Shown in pieces: positions 1-9,860 of a stretch of 33,039 nucleotides of DNA. Numbering within the stretch: position 1 is the first letter of the stretch; the number at the start of each line of letters is the position of its first letter. The DNA is from Candidatus Poseidoniaceae archaeon. GTDB taxonomy: Archaea > Thermoplasmatota > Poseidoniia > Poseidoniales > Poseidoniaceae. The stretch spans positions 1-33,039 of the forward strand of contig JANXHP010000114.1 in NCBI GenBank assembly GCA_024958795.1. Reading direction: 5' to 3'. The position numbers and the translations under genes are program-made. The notes under the pieces were generated by a model. The model saw only the letters and a list, made by a program, of their open reading frames with translations. It was not told the DNA's origin and did no database searches.

Positions 1-312
1 TACAGAAGCATATTCAAACCCTGAACCTCCGCCTTTGACCAAATAATGATTGGCTTTTGCTCTACCAGAAGCAGACAAAATTTCAATTTCTTCTAGTTCT
101 TCTAATTCATTTACTTCAACTACTTTCTCATCATATAACAAAACTGGAGTAAGTACTGAAAATAGTAAAATCATAATTATACTGCGGGCAATTACACTCT
201 GAGATAGACTGCGCATAGATATCGGTTGTGCCAATAGAACATCAATCCTTGCATTATCAGTTTGCCTTGCTTTCGCTCTAAATACTGGTAAAATCACGCA
301 AATATTGCTCAC
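1..312 (-). CDS. Unknown membrane protein, N-terminal part (cut by window edge)
   Basis: An open frame runs to the left edge of the window, giving 104 codons if it starts at the GTG at 312. That GTG overlaps the rpl30e stop as GTGA, which suggests translational coupling. A later ATG at 216 would give 72 codons starting MRSLSQSV. Neither start has a good ribosome site, so the start is uncertain. After the ATG at 216 there is one hydrophobic helix (around IIMILLFSVLTPVLLY), then an acidic stretch rich in Glu and Leu and a glycine-rich piece. The helix could be a signal anchor. I do not recognise the family. In many archaea a NusA-like gene and rps12/rps7 follow rpl30e; this protein does not look like any of them. 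Confidence 0.5.
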   Translation of the reverse strand, partial: MSNICVILPVFRAKARQTDNARIDVLLAQPISMRSLSQSVIARSIIMILLFSVLTPVLLYDEKVVEVNELEELEEIEILSASGRAKANHYLVKGGGSGFEYASV

Positions 313-608
313 TCGATATTGTTATCAAGTGTTAACAAACTACTATCGCCTGCATCTACAACACAGATAGTTGATACTGAAAAAGGCTTACCACAAGCGA
401 CACCGAGTTCACGATTAACTTGTGAAGTTCGGTACATTGTGACCTCTGGGTGTGATGCATGAAGAGCATCAACATATTCAGTCGGGCAGTTTGCTGCAAG
501 GATGATCAACTTTGCTTCACCACGTGCACAAGCATCAATGGTTTGGCGTTGTCCAAACAGTAGGTTTCCAGTTGCGTTTGCATTTTTTAATTGTCGGCTT
601 AAATCCAT
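309..608 (-). CDS. rpl30e: Large ribosomal subunit protein eL30 (L30e)
   Basis: This 99-residue protein has the length and pattern of archaeal L30e: an N-terminal helix, a lysine-containing stretch followed by ILAANCP (the RNA-binding loop region), and a C-terminal GVACGKPFSVSTICVVDAGDS segment that matches the conserved G-x-x-CGK-P-F-x-V-x-x-x-x-I-x-D-x-G-D pattern of the family. It binds a kink-turn in large-subunit rRNA. The start is the ATG at 608, with GGAGGAATAAAAA just before it. It is the last typical member of the RNA polymerase operon, 46 nt after rpoA2, which is its usual position in Archaea. Identity is secure. Confidence 0.93.
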   Translation of the reverse strand: MDLSRQLKNANATGNLLFGQRQTIDACARGEAKLIILAANCPTEYVDALHASHPEVTMYRTSQVNRELGVACGKPFSVSTICVVDAGDSSLLTLDNNIE

Positions 609-654
609 TTTTTATTCCTCCATTCTCCACATTTGTTTCTCATGGGGTGGAAAT

Positions 655-2211
655 TCATTCAGGGATGTAGAATAGTTCTACACTACCGGTACCAAGTGAA
701 ATTGGTTGACCAACGATAATGTTCTCTGCAACACCCGTAAGGTAATCCTTCTCGCCAATAATTCCGGCCTTGAGTAAGTGATTAACAGTAACTTCGAACG
801 CAGCACGAGCAAGAATACTGTGCTTTGAACCAGATACACCATGACGACCAATTGCACGAACTTCCCCTTCTGAAGTCATTACATCAGCAACCATCAACAA
901 GTGTCGAACATCTACTTCAAGACGAGCTCCATCAAGAGTTGCTTGTAATTCATTGACAATTGCTTGCCTTGCTGCTTCAATACCAAGATAGTTGTATACT
1001 TCTAGAATATTGTTAGTATAAGTTCTAGAGCGATCAATTGTTTCAAGTTCACTTACACGTTGAAGATTTGAACCGATTGTAGAAAGATAGTATTCTCCAG
1101 TCTTGTCATCCAATTGTACGTTTGCACGAAGAACATTTGGAATACCCTTCAAACGCATATCTCTAATCTTCTCTTCTAATTGAAGAAGCATGGTATAGGA
1201 TGGCGGGTTATCTGCCAGTTCTGCTAAGTCTTCTGCACTGTGAATTCCTGGAATCAATGTCAAAGTAGAAGGTTTCTTTTCCTTATCCGCTTGAACATAG
1301 AGTCTTGTTGCTCGCTCTAGTTTATCCTTAACTTCTAACTCAGTCATTCCTTTTTGCTTGAGCATTCCTTTGTTCAATTTCAAAACTAATCTTCTTTGAG
1401 CGACATCTGTTTCAAGAGAAGCAATATTTACAGTTGTAGTAACTTCAATTCCAGCAGCCAATTTCTTAGCTTCTTCAGCAGAGTTTTTCTTATCTTCAGC
1501 CAAACGAATTGTCATAGTTGGTGTTTGTGGAACTTTTCGAGCATCTACCACTTCAATAATACGTGGAAGACCCATTGTGACGTTAATCGTTGCAACACCC
1601 GCATAGTGGAAAGTACGCAAAGTCATCTGCGTACCTGGTTCACCAATAGACTGTGCTGTAATAATTCCAGCTGCCTCGAATGGGTCAATACTTGCACGTT
1701 CAAGTGCTTCAATGGAACCAGCAATCACTTTCTTTGCCTGTGGCTTAGTAAGTTTGTTAATCCCTCTATCATGAACTGCTTGAGTTAAGTCATGGAAAAT
1801 TCGGTCGGTGAAACGCGTACTACCAGACTTTTCAACTGCATCTTCTAATGCTTTGAAAACTTGGTCATCGGACAATGGATCTGCATATGAAAGCATTTTT
1901 GATTCAACATCATATATCTCCATATCAACAGCTGTCTTGATTGTAGAACGTTTCTTTGTTTTCTTCAATTGGACTTTAGTGACAGGACCGGTTGATTCGC
2001 TATTTTGGTCTTGCCCTTTCTTAGTTGCACCAATAATAATTGTATGAATTGTATCTCCTGTTTCAGAATCGGTTTCACAGATTTGAGCAATTTGTTGTGA
2101 ATTCAGAATTTTGACATCATCCCACTTCCTATCATCTGCTAGAACGTGTGCATAATTATCCGCAATACCCAGATCCATTAACTTCTTCTTGGTTGCACTC
2201 TTTACTACCAT
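655..2211 (-). CDS. rpoA2: DNA-directed RNA polymerase subunit A'' with an extra N-terminal domain
   Basis: This 518-residue protein is the C-terminal part of the largest RNA polymerase subunit, which archaea encode as a separate gene. The trigger-loop region is clear at about residues 183-215 ([20 protein letters not shown], then GLPRIIEV), and the C-terminal jaw and clamp parts follow, ending in SVELFYIPE. Archaeal A'' is usually near 390 residues; here the first 95 or so residues are an addition. Its beginning, [15 protein letters not shown], is almost the same as the beginning of RpoH in this operon. Residues 65-95 form a basic, low-complexity linker. The start ATG overlaps the rpoA1 stop by one base and is preceded by GGAGGTG. 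It should assemble with A', B and H as the catalytic core. Confidence 0.95.
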   Translation of the reverse strand: MVVKSATKKKLMDLGIADNYAHVLADDRKWDDVKILNSQQIAQICETDSETGDTIHTIIIGATKKGQDQNSESTGPVTKVQLKKTKKRSTIKTAVDMEIYDVESKMLSYADPLSDDQVFKALEDAVEKSGSTRFTDRIFHDLTQAVHDRGINKLTKPQAKKVIAGSIEALERASIDPFEAAGIITAQSIGEPGTQMTLRTFHYAGVATINVTMGLPRIIEVVDARKVPQTPTMTIRLAEDKKNSAEEAKKLAAGIEVTTTVNIASLETDVAQRRLVLKLNKGMLKQKGMTELEVKDKLERATRLYVQADKEKKPSTLTLIPGIHSAEDLAELADNPPSYTMLLQLEEKIRDMRLKGIPNVLRANVQLDDKTGEYYLSTIGSNLQRVSELETIDRSRTYTNNILEVYNYLGIEAARQAIVNELQATLDGARLEVDVRHLLMVADVMTSEGEVRAIGRHGVSGSKHSILARAAFEVTVNHLLKAGIIGEKDYLTGVAENIIVGQPISLGTGSVELFYIPE

Positions 2212-5200
2212 CAGTTTTCACCTCCATCATGTTCAGTTGCATCTTCCCATGCACCAAGATCGTCTTCAGCGATTTCACGCTCAAAGGATTCTCTTTCAAG
2301 AACTGTTTTTCCTTCAGTTCCAAGAGCATCATCAACAATTACATCGATATTAAACGGTGAACCGTGAACACCTCTTGAAGGGTCAATACCATCTTCTCCA
2401 TATGAGAATTGAATAATACGATTTGCAGTATTACGCACTGATAGCATATCATCACTGTGAACTTTCAAATCATCCATTGCGTTAATCAAACGGCGTTGCA
2501 TATATCCAGACTTGGATGTACGAACCGCTGTATCTACAAGGGATTCACGACCCGAAACAGAGAGCATAAAGAACTCTGTAGGCCTTAATCCACGCTTGAA
2601 AGAAGAATCGATGAAACCTCTTTCACTAGCACCACGTCCTCCACGTTGGAAGTGAGGAAGTACACGGTCTAGGTATCCACGCTCTAGACGCTTACCACGA
2701 ACCTTTGCTTGTCCGATAGAACCTGCCATCATTGTCAAGTTGTCCATTGAACCACGTGCTCCAGAAATCGCCATGTTAACCGCAGCATTTGTTGAACCAG
2801 ATTGATTCAATTCATCCTTTGCAATATCACCAGCAGCCTGCTTACCTTCATCCAAGATTACCATAATATTCTCTTCAAGAGTTTCGCGAGTTGTACGACC
2901 AGGTCTGGTTTCATATCCACGTCCATCTTTACCGAACTTTTCTAATTCTTCAGTAACCAACTGTCGTGCATCTGCATTTGCTTGCTCAATAGAATTCAAT
3001 GCTACTTCACTCAAATCTTCATCATCAATACCAGTAGTAAATCCAAGAGAGGTACAAGCTGCGATTGATAACTTGGTGAAATCATCCAAGAACTTTGCGC
3101 CATCTTGAGGTCCTTTGGTCTGAACGATTTGGTCCAGTAGACGTCCGTCTTCAGCACCAATTGCACGCTTATCTAGAGTCCCAGAAACATTTCCGTTCTT
3201 GATAATCACATCGTCGTTAGAACGACTGCGGAAACGAATATTAATGTCATCAGGAATAATCAATGAAATGATATCCTTACCACGGAAAGCATCGTTTCCA
3301 TTTTCGTCCTTAACAATTTCAGGTAGTTCTTTGGTCCAACCAATACTTCCAAGCATTTCTAATCCATGCTTAAATGAAATTAGTGTACCTGGACGTGTCA
3401 ATAGATAAGCACCAGAAATGTGATCGTGTATTCCACCGATTACAGCTCCACCATAACGTGGAGTTAGGATGTGCTCTTGTACTCTCATTAAGATCTTAGC
3501 TTCTGCACGAGCTTCTTCAGATTGGATAATGTGTAAGTTCATTTCATCACCGTCAAAGTCTGCGTTATATGGTGTACAAACCGCTAGGTTGAAACGGAAT
3601 GTATGCCCTTCCATTACACGAACTTCATGAACCATCATAGACATTCTGTGAAGTGAAGGCTGTCTGTTGAAAATTACAACATCCTTATCGATTAAGTGAC
3701 GTTCTACCAACATACCTGGTTTCGGGTTTCCATTTCTGTCAAGTGTTGACAAACGGTCTTCAACAAATGTTCGGTCTCCCCATTCATCTTCAGGACTTCC
3801 ACAGTGTGGACAAGAAACTGAAAGGTTTTCTGGAATTGGTTCAGGGTGTGGCTTATCAGATTGTGCTAACTCCCACTTCCAACGGTTGTGGAGGACTGCA
3901 CGAGGGTCATCATCATCTAGAGGATGTCCATCTATATCTTCACCACGAAGGTTAGCGATAGTTGCTTCATCGTCAATTACATATTGTTCTTCAGCTACTG
4001 ACCCATCTATTCCAAGAGAAGTTTCCTTGCGGATTACTAGACCTGGAAGGAAGTTAGGTGCATGAAGTACGGAATGAAGATCTGGTCGTAGAGTGTTTTC
4101 ATCACCACTTTCTCGACATTCTGGGTTTCCACAGCGGAATCCAGCATTGAGCAAACGGCTACGTTTATTGATACGAACACGGCGACCGTCACCACGAATA
4201 ATGTAGTTTACACCAGGATGTACATCAGGACCTCGTAGAATCATTTGTCTCATCTGTTCTCTGTTTCTTGAAGTAACGCGAATTGGAACTGTTAATTCCT
4301 TAGCGGTTACCAGTGGAACACCAACTTCGTTTACACTGAGGAATGGGTCCGGAGAGATAACTGAACGAGCACAGAAGTTAACACGCTTACCCGATAGGTT
4401 AGAACGGAATCTTCCTTCCTTGCCCTTCAGGCGTTGTGTCAAAGTCTTCAATGTACGACCTGAACGATGACGTGCTGGTGGAATACCAGCAGTTTGGTTG
4501 TCAAAGTAGGTAGTGATGTGGTATTGTAAAAGTTCCCACAAATCTTCAACAATCAATTGAGGAGCCCCGGTATCACGGTTTTCTCTTAGACGTTGGTTGA
4601 TTCTCAATACATCGACTAATTTGTGTGTTAGATCGTCTTCTGAACGGTCACCACTATCCAAAGTAATGGATGGGCGAACGGTAATTGGCGGAACTGGCAA
4701 AGCCTTGAGAACAATCCATTCAGGACGGTTCAACTTATCCATTCCAATAAAAATTAGGTGCTCGGAAGGAATTCCACGAAGCCATTCTCTAACATCTCGA
4801 GGATTAAGTTTTCTTTCAGTTTCTTTTCCAGTACCTGCATTATCAATTCTCTCTTTGAAAGTAGTTGGTTTGTCAAGAACAACCTTGCCCTGCAATTGAT
4901 CACAGTGCATACATTGCTTTCTCTTAACACCAGAAGTTACCTTCTCAACTTCCTTGATAATCTTAGTGAATTCAGTTGAACCAACACCGTGCTTAGTGAT
5001 GATATCACGAATTCTGAAACGGAAGTAGTCTTGCTCAGAATGCTCGTCATTTGCTGGGGAAGAACCAGGTTCTCCGTGCAATAAGATTTTGTTACAATTA
5101 TTACATGTAGCCTTCAAAGCAGTCTTGATTAAGTTAACGAAACCGATATGAATCACTGGTAATTCTAATTGAATATGTCCAAAGTGACCAGGCGATTCAT

Positions 5201-5414
5201 CATACTTACAATTGTCAGTAGGACAAAGTAATCCCGGCTCAATAACACCCATGTGAGGATCCATCAAACCTTGCTTGTATGCATGTCCATCATCTTTGTA
5301 AGTATCAGCAGTCTTGACTTCAACTGAAGACATTTTGCGGATTTCAATCGGGTCCATTAGTCCGAAACGAATCTGTTTGATTCGCTTTGGTATCATTATA
5401 CTTTTTTGGCTCAT
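2211..5414 (-). CDS. rpoA1: DNA-directed RNA polymerase subunit A' (largest subunit, N-terminal part)
   Basis: This 1067-residue catalytic subunit carries the metal-binding loop [10 protein letters not shown] at residues 617-626. The N-terminal clamp zinc sites are present: C64/C69/H77/H80, and the pairs C104/C107 and C168/C171. The conserved [20 protein letters not shown] segment lies at about 561-580, and a bridge-helix region follows further on. Archaeal A' is more often about 870-900 residues. Part of the extra length is an insertion at about 418-565 with its own four cysteines (C428, C433, C535, C538); an acidic C-terminal tail adds more. The start ATG overlaps the rpoB stop as ATGA, with GGAGGACC upstream. 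It is co-transcribed with rpoB and rpoA2. Confidence 0.95.
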   Translation of the reverse strand: MSQKSIMIPKRIKQIRFGLMDPIEIRKMSSVEVKTADTYKDDGHAYKQGLMDPHMGVIEPGLLCPTDNCKYDESPGHFGHIQLELPVIHIGFVNLIKTALKATCNNCNKILLHGEPGSSPANDEHSEQDYFRFRIRDIITKHGVGSTEFTKIIKEVEKVTSGVKRKQCMHCDQLQGKVVLDKPTTFKERIDNAGTGKETERKLNPRDVREWLRGIPSEHLIFIGMDKLNRPEWIVLKALPVPPITVRPSITLDSGDRSEDDLTHKLVDVLRINQRLRENRDTGAPQLIVEDLWELLQYHITTYFDNQTAGIPPARHRSGRTLKTLTQRLKGKEGRFRSNLSGKRVNFCARSVISPDPFLSVNEVGVPLVTAKELTVPIRVTSRNREQMRQMILRGPDVHPGVNYIIRGDGRRVRINKRSRLLNAGFRCGNPECRESGDENTLRPDLHSVLHAPNFLPGLVIRKETSLGIDGSVAEEQYVIDDEATIANLRGEDIDGHPLDDDDPRAVLHNRWKWELAQSDKPHPEPIPENLSVSCPHCGSPEDEWGDRTFVEDRLSTLDRNGNPKPGMLVERHLIDKDVVIFNRQPSLHRMSMMVHEVRVMEGHTFRFNLAVCTPYNADFDGDEMNLHIIQSEEARAEAKILMRVQEHILTPRYGGAVIGGIHDHISGAYLLTRPGTLISFKHGLEMLGSIGWTKELPEIVKDENGNDAFRGKDIISLIIPDDINIRFRSRSNDDVIIKNGNVSGTLDKRAIGAEDGRLLDQIVQTKGPQDGAKFLDDFTKLSIAACTSLGFTTGIDDEDLSEVALNSIEQANADARQLVTEELEKFGKDGRGYETRPGRTTRETLEENIMVILDEGKQAAGDIAKDELNQSGSTNAAVNMAISGARGSMDNLTMMAGSIGQAKVRGKRLERGYLDRVLPHFQRGGRGASERGFIDSSFKRGLRPTEFFMLSVSGRESLVDTAVRTSKSGYMQRRLINAMDDLKVHSDDMLSVRNTANRIIQFSYGEDGIDPSRGVHGSPFNIDVIVDDALGTEGKTVLERESFEREIAEDDLGAWEDATEHDGGEN

Positions 5415-8400
5415 CTTTGGTCCTCCAGTTCGAGACGCATGGCCACACCTAAACTCTTCATTTCGTCTAGTAGCAGCTTGAATGCATATGATGTTTGTAC
5501 CTTGTAAACTTCAGCGCCATCACCATGGATAGGGCTGACGTATGTTCTACGCTTTGGATCATACCAAGCGATGTGCCCTGATTCGGCACAAACATACATT
5601 TCAATACCGTCTGACTCATCGAGTAGACGGTCTTTGATAACCATTGAAGCACCGTGTGCAATCAAACAATCACGTTCCATCTCACCAAATCGCAGACCAC
5701 CTTGTCGTGCACGACCTTCTGTAGGCTGGCGTGTTAAAATTTGAACGCGACCACGAGAACGAGCGTGTATCTTGGAAGATACAAGGTGGTGAAGACGTTG
5801 GTAGAAAATACAGCCGACGAAAATATCAGCTGGATATTCTTCACCAGTTTCACCATTGATCATCAACTCTCGGCCTGTATGATTTAGACCATTACGGACT
5901 AATCCATCACGTAGGCTGGATTCCTTTTCTCCACGGAAAGCAGTACCATCAATACGGCGTCCTTCCATTGCACCAACCTTACCACCAATCATTTCCAATA
6001 CGTGAGCAACTGTCATTCGTGATGGAATCGCGTGCGGGTTGATAATTAGATCTGGAATTACTCCATCTACGGTAAACGGCATATCTTCCGGTTCTACAAG
6101 GCGTCCAATAACACCTTTTTGACCGTGACGACTTGCGAACTTGTCACCAACTTCAGGAATCTTGTGGCTTCGAACCATTACACGAACAAGACGACCTGAG
6201 TCTAGAGATTCTGTAACATATACATTGTCGACCCATCCTTTCTCACCATGACGAACTAGCATTGATGATTCTCTTCTCTCTTGAGCAGTAAGGAAAGCGC
6301 CACCAGTTGATTCTTCTAAGAATCTTGGAGGGCTGGTCTTGCCAACAAGAACATCGCCACCGGATAATTCAATTTCAGGAACAGGCAAACCATCATCTTC
6401 TAGATGATTATATGCTTCAGGTGCCTTCATTCCTTTAACTTCTTGCAGAGATGAACCAGGCTTCTCAATCAATTCTTCTTGACCACCAGGGAACCTTCTT
6501 CGTTCTGCGTTGTAAGTTCTGTTAAATGTTGAACGTCCTAGAGCGCGGTCAACTGAACCTTTGTTCATTATGACTGCGTCTTGCATATTATATCCGTGAA
6601 GAGACATAATTGCAACGATGTAGTTTTGTCCACCAGGTCGCTCATCGAAATTTGTTGTTGACATTGCACGTGTACGTGTAATGGAACGGTGTGGATAGTG
6701 CAGAATATGTGCGCGAGTATCTGGACGTAGACGGTAGTTAGCACTAGGAAGACCAAGTGATTGCTTTACCATTGCAGTTCCACCAGTAACACGAGGTGTT
6801 GAGTTGTGTTCTGGATATGGAATCAATGAAGCACATACTCCATGAATCAATTGTGGATCAATTTCAACGTGTGTATGTTCTTCAGTATACAACAATGGTA
6901 CCTTCAAAGATGCTTCTTCCCATGAGCCATTAGGCATACGGACACGAGCAAGTAATTCTGCATCAGTAGAACCTGGAACTCCAAGATTTACCCACTTGAT
7001 TTCCTCATTGGTTACCAATCTACCCTTTAGTGGGCCATCTTCAACCATTTCAGGGGTGATGAATGGGCGAGGTGCGATGTACAAATCTTCTTCTTCTTCA
7101 GCGTCAACCCACTCAACGATTCCTTCATTAACCAATTCCTTGAATGCCATCTTTCCATTACGGAGAGATTCCAAGTGGTCATTGGTTAGACGAGGTGTTC
7201 CGTCGTATAGAATAAGTAAAGGTCGTAGAATACGACCCTTGTCTGTATTGATGAAAATATCATTGTTTTCTTTATCAAATCTGATAGAAACTTCTGATGG
7301 AATTACACCACGTCGGCGAGCCGATTTGAAGTGTCTTACCAAATTTGCACCACGCTTGTGTACACCATAGATATCACCGTTTACGTGAATTCTGTCACCA
7401 CTGGTCCAATCATCTGGTTGTACAACATCAAGTTCATCAAGGCGCTCTCTGATTTCAGTCTCATCAATATTTTCTGAGATGTCAATCATTTGAGCTGCGT
7501 TCTTTACCAAACCACAGTTTTGACCTTCAGGTGTCTCATTCGGACATAGACGGCCCCATTGTGTTGGGTGCAGATCACGCGCCTCGAAGTGAGGCTGGCT
7601 GCGTACAAGTGGTGAAGTTACACGACGCATGTGAGATAGTGCAGCAAGGTATGTGGTTCGGTCTAGAAGTTGTGAAACTCCAGAACGTCCGCCTACCCAG
7701 TTACCTGTCGCCAATGCGTGCATAATCTTAGAGGTTAGAACATCAGGACGAAGGCAAGAGGTAATCTTCAATTCTCTCTTACGGTTGTGATGTCTTTCTA
7801 GTTGATACTTTAGGTCACGAGCAAGTTGTCCAGATGATACTCGGAATAAATCCTCAATCAAATCACCTGCAAGACGAACACGCTTGTTTGCATAATGATC
7901 CTTGTCATTCGGTTCGCGGTTAGTCATAGCCATTTCCAAAACTTGTCGGACGATTCTTCCAAGGAAGATAGCCTTCTTCTTACGGTCCTCAGTTTGGTCA
8001 CCCAAGTGAGGAAGTAGTTCTCTATCTAAGAGTTGGTTTACACGAGCCTCACGGTATTCTCGTTGTTGGCCTGCAGCGAATTTCTTCTGAAGCCATTCAT
8101 GAGATTCAAGAGTATTGTTAACTGCATACTCTTCATTATCATTAACTTCGTTAATATTAGCAACGATATACTTGAAAGTTTCAGTTGGACCTGCAATTGC
8201 TTGGAATACTTCTTGGTCATTTTCAATTCCAAGTGCTCGCATTAGCATTACTACTGGTATTGGTGTTGTACCTACTGTACTGATCTTAACCATCAACATT
8301 CCATCACGACGCTTCTCAACAGTCAATGGTTTTCTCATACCATCTTTTTGAGAGAAAATCTTAGCAACTTCAGTCTTCTTTACAGAACGCTTGTTGATTT

Positions 8401-9019
8401 CAACAGTTACTCTGTTAGGAGCTAAATCTTCCATAGAAATTAGAACACGTTCTGTTCCATTGATAATGAAATAACCACCAGGGTCAAGTGGGTCTTCGCC
8501 CTTCTTGCGTAGTAAGTCCTTCCACAAGTCAGCGTCTTCGCTAGAATTGGTTGGGTCTAGCACTCTATCATTGATTATGTGCTCAGGATGCAAATTACAT
8601 CTGCGAGAACGAATCATTATCGGCATACTTCCAACTTGTACACTCTCTTCAAGAGGTGATGGAATACCGCCACGATAGATTTGGAAATTAATTGAAACAG
8701 GAGACATATATGTCAACTTTCTTAGACGACACTCCATTGGAGTAGAGTCCATGTTTGCCCCATTAGCTTCTCTAATTGTAGGCTTTCCGAGTTGAATGTC
8801 TTTTAGACGAATGACGATTTCTTGGTCGACTACGTCTAATTTGATGTATCCACCTTCATCATCAACGATTTCTTCATCGGTTCCGACTCGGATATTGCGA
8901 ATGATTTTCTCCATACGAGAGATTGAACTGTCACCTACTGGAATACAGTCGTTATACGATGCTAATTGATGGTTTACCAAACTGCGAGCTTTGAAAAATG
9001 ATTGAATTATTTCTTGCAT
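5411..9019 (-). CDS. rpoB: DNA-directed RNA polymerase subunit B (single, unsplit)
   Basis: The second-largest RNA polymerase subunit, about 1202 residues in one chain; many methanogens and halophiles split it into B'' and B'. Recognisable blocks are TPEGQNCGLVKN in the middle, GDKFASRHGQKG in the hybrid-binding region, RQPTEGRARQGGLRFGEMER near the end and SYAFKLLLDEMKSLG at the C-terminus. A GTG at 9028 is in frame, but it lies inside the ribosome site GGGGAGGTG; the ATG at 9019, six bases after that site, is the better start. The C-terminal clamp zinc motif is degraded: where archaeal and eukaryotic B subunits have two CxxC pairs, this one has CAESG and SPIHG, so only one cysteine remains. 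Confidence 0.95.
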   Translation of the reverse strand: MQEIIQSFFKARSLVNHQLASYNDCIPVGDSSISRMEKIIRNIRVGTDEEIVDDEGGYIKLDVVDQEIVIRLKDIQLGKPTIREANGANMDSTPMECRLRKLTYMSPVSINFQIYRGGIPSPLEESVQVGSMPIMIRSRRCNLHPEHIINDRVLDPTNSSEDADLWKDLLRKKGEDPLDPGGYFIINGTERVLISMEDLAPNRVTVEINKRSVKKTEVAKIFSQKDGMRKPLTVEKRRDGMLMVKISTVGTTPIPVVMLMRALGIENDQEVFQAIAGPTETFKYIVANINEVNDNEEYAVNNTLESHEWLQKKFAAGQQREYREARVNQLLDRELLPHLGDQTEDRKKKAIFLGRIVRQVLEMAMTNREPNDKDHYANKRVRLAGDLIEDLFRVSSGQLARDLKYQLERHHNRKRELKITSCLRPDVLTSKIMHALATGNWVGGRSGVSQLLDRTTYLAALSHMRRVTSPLVRSQPHFEARDLHPTQWGRLCPNETPEGQNCGLVKNAAQMIDISENIDETEIRERLDELDVVQPDDWTSGDRIHVNGDIYGVHKRGANLVRHFKSARRRGVIPSEVSIRFDKENNDIFINTDKGRILRPLLILYDGTPRLTNDHLESLRNGKMAFKELVNEGIVEWVDAEEEEDLYIAPRPFITPEMVEDGPLKGRLVTNEEIKWVNLGVPGSTDAELLARVRMPNGSWEEASLKVPLLYTEEHTHVEIDPQLIHGVCASLIPYPEHNSTPRVTGGTAMVKQSLGLPSANYRLRPDTRAHILHYPHRSITRTRAMSTTNFDERPGGQNYIVAIMSLHGYNMQDAVIMNKGSVDRALGRSTFNRTYNAERRRFPGGQEELIEKPGSSLQEVKGMKAPEAYNHLEDDGLPVPEIELSGGDVLVGKTSPPRFLEESTGGAFLTAQERRESSMLVRHGEKGWVDNVYVTESLDSGRLVRVMVRSHKIPEVGDKFASRHGQKGVIGRLVEPEDMPFTVDGVIPDLIINPHAIPSRMTVAHVLEMIGGKVGAMEGRRIDGTAFRGEKESSLRDGLVRNGLNHTGRELMINGETGEEYPADIFVGCIFYQRLHHLVSSKIHARSRGRVQILTRQPTEGRARQGGLRFGEMERDCLIAHGASMVIKDRLLDESDGIEMYVCAESGHIAWYDPKRRTYVSPIHGDGAEVYKVQTSYAFKLLLDEMKSLGVAMRLELEDQR

Positions 9020-9034
9020 AATAGACACCTCCCC

Positions 9035-9685
9035 TCAGTTACCCTCAACGATTAGACGGTATGCGATGGACTTACCAGCCGACGGGGATCGGCGGATAAC
9101 CTTGATAACGCGGTCGGCAATCCAACCAGCAGGAAGTGGTGTGTGGTCTGCATCAGCAGCCAAACGGGCCATGTCTTCAATTTCAGCAGTTTCTTTAATC
9201 GCTTGAACGACAGGGTCTGAAATCAAAACCTTTGGAAGAAGTTCCTTTGCTAGACGTGGCAATTCTGTTTCCTCATCCATTTCAAGAATTTGCCATGGTG
9301 CAAGTTCTTCGCTTTCTATAGCAAACTGTTCCTCATCAGAAATATTTGCAGCACCTACCAATTCTTGGTGAGGCACTAATTCATGATTCAAAGCATTGAA
9401 TCTGGAGGTGATTACTGGGCGATCAAAATCGTCAACAGTCTTGGCACGAATTGTAATCTTCTTGCTCTTCTTTGCCGCTCTGCGACGAGAACCTTGTTCT
9501 GCGATAACAGACATTACATTTGTGAATTGCTCGGAATCCTTTGAAACACCTAGTATTGCTGCAATCTCATCTGAAGAAAGACCCTTGATATCGGTCATGT
9601 TTCTGTCAGTTGCTAATTTGTGGGCAAACTCTTCGGAGACTCCCAGTTCCATTAATCGCTTTTTTGTTGCGCTCTTTACCACCAT
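9035..9685 (-). CDS. rpoH: DNA-directed RNA polymerase subunit H, enlarged
   Basis: The C-terminal part, about residues 98-216, is RpoH (eukaryotic Rpb5 C-terminal domain): ELVPHQELV, LPKVLISDPVVQAI and IRRSPSAGKSIAYRLIVEG match the conserved core. Normal archaeal RpoH has about 75-85 residues; this protein has 216. An N-terminal domain (1-50) plus a basic linker (66-85, containing RRRAAKKSKK) has been added, and about 20 residues (around 164-187) are inserted inside the core between DPVVQAI and ADRVIKV. The first 44 residues share 26 identities with the start of RpoA''. That alignment and the GGGGAC site support the ATG at 9685 rather than an in-frame start nine codons upstream. It is the first gene of the RNA polymerase operon. 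Confidence 0.92.
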   Translation of the reverse strand: MVVKSATKKRLMELGVSEEFAHKLATDRNMTDIKGLSSDEIAAILGVSKDSEQFTNVMSVIAEQGSRRRAAKKSKKITIRAKTVDDFDRPVITSRFNALNHELVPHQELVGAANISDEEQFAIESEELAPWQILEMDEETELPRLAKELLPKVLISDPVVQAIKETAEIEDMARLAADADHTPLPAGWIADRVIKVIRRSPSAGKSIAYRLIVEGN

Positions 9686-9734
9686 GTCAAGTCCCCTGTA
9701 CCCCTTTTGCACCCTAGCCTGCCGCTCAGTCAGG

Positions 9735-9808
9735 CGGGCCTGACGGGGTTCGAACCCGCGACCATCGGATTAAAAGTCCGACGCTCTACCTGACTGAGCT
9801 ACAGGCCC
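9735..9808 (-). tRNA. tRNA-Lys (anticodon UUU)
   Basis: On the minus strand the gene folds as a full cloverleaf: a 7-bp acceptor stem GGGCCTG/CAGGCCC, D arm GCTC...GAGC, anticodon stem TCGGA/TCCGA around the loop CTTTTAA (anticodon TTT, lysine), and a T arm with GTTCGAAC. The discriminator is G and the 3' CCA is not encoded (CCT follows). It lies 49 bases upstream of rpoH with no TATA-like box between them, so it may be transcribed together with the RNA polymerase genes. Confidence 0.95.
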
Positions 9809-9849
9809 AAAGTAGCAACCTGGGCTTTAGGGCCGTCCTACCAACTGCT

Positions 9850-9860
9850 CTTATATTTTA
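9850..9860 (-). promoter_or_regulatory. Candidate TATA box for tRNA-Lys and the RNA polymerase operon
   Basis: The minus strand reads TAAAATATAA here, AT-only within a GC-rich spacer. A start site about 26 bases downstream would lie near 9828, some 20 bases before the tRNA. No other TATA-like element was seen between here and rpoH. Confidence 0.4.

Noticed and set aside
5411-9019. Unsplit rpoB as an unusual feature
   Set aside because: A single rpoB is normal in several archaeal groups, so it is informative about lineage but not novel.
9835-9850. Minus-strand GCAGTTGGTAGGAC resembling a tRNA D arm, next to tRNA-Lys
   Set aside because: The D stem does not pair, and no matching acceptor, anticodon or T arm could be built around it; at most a relic.
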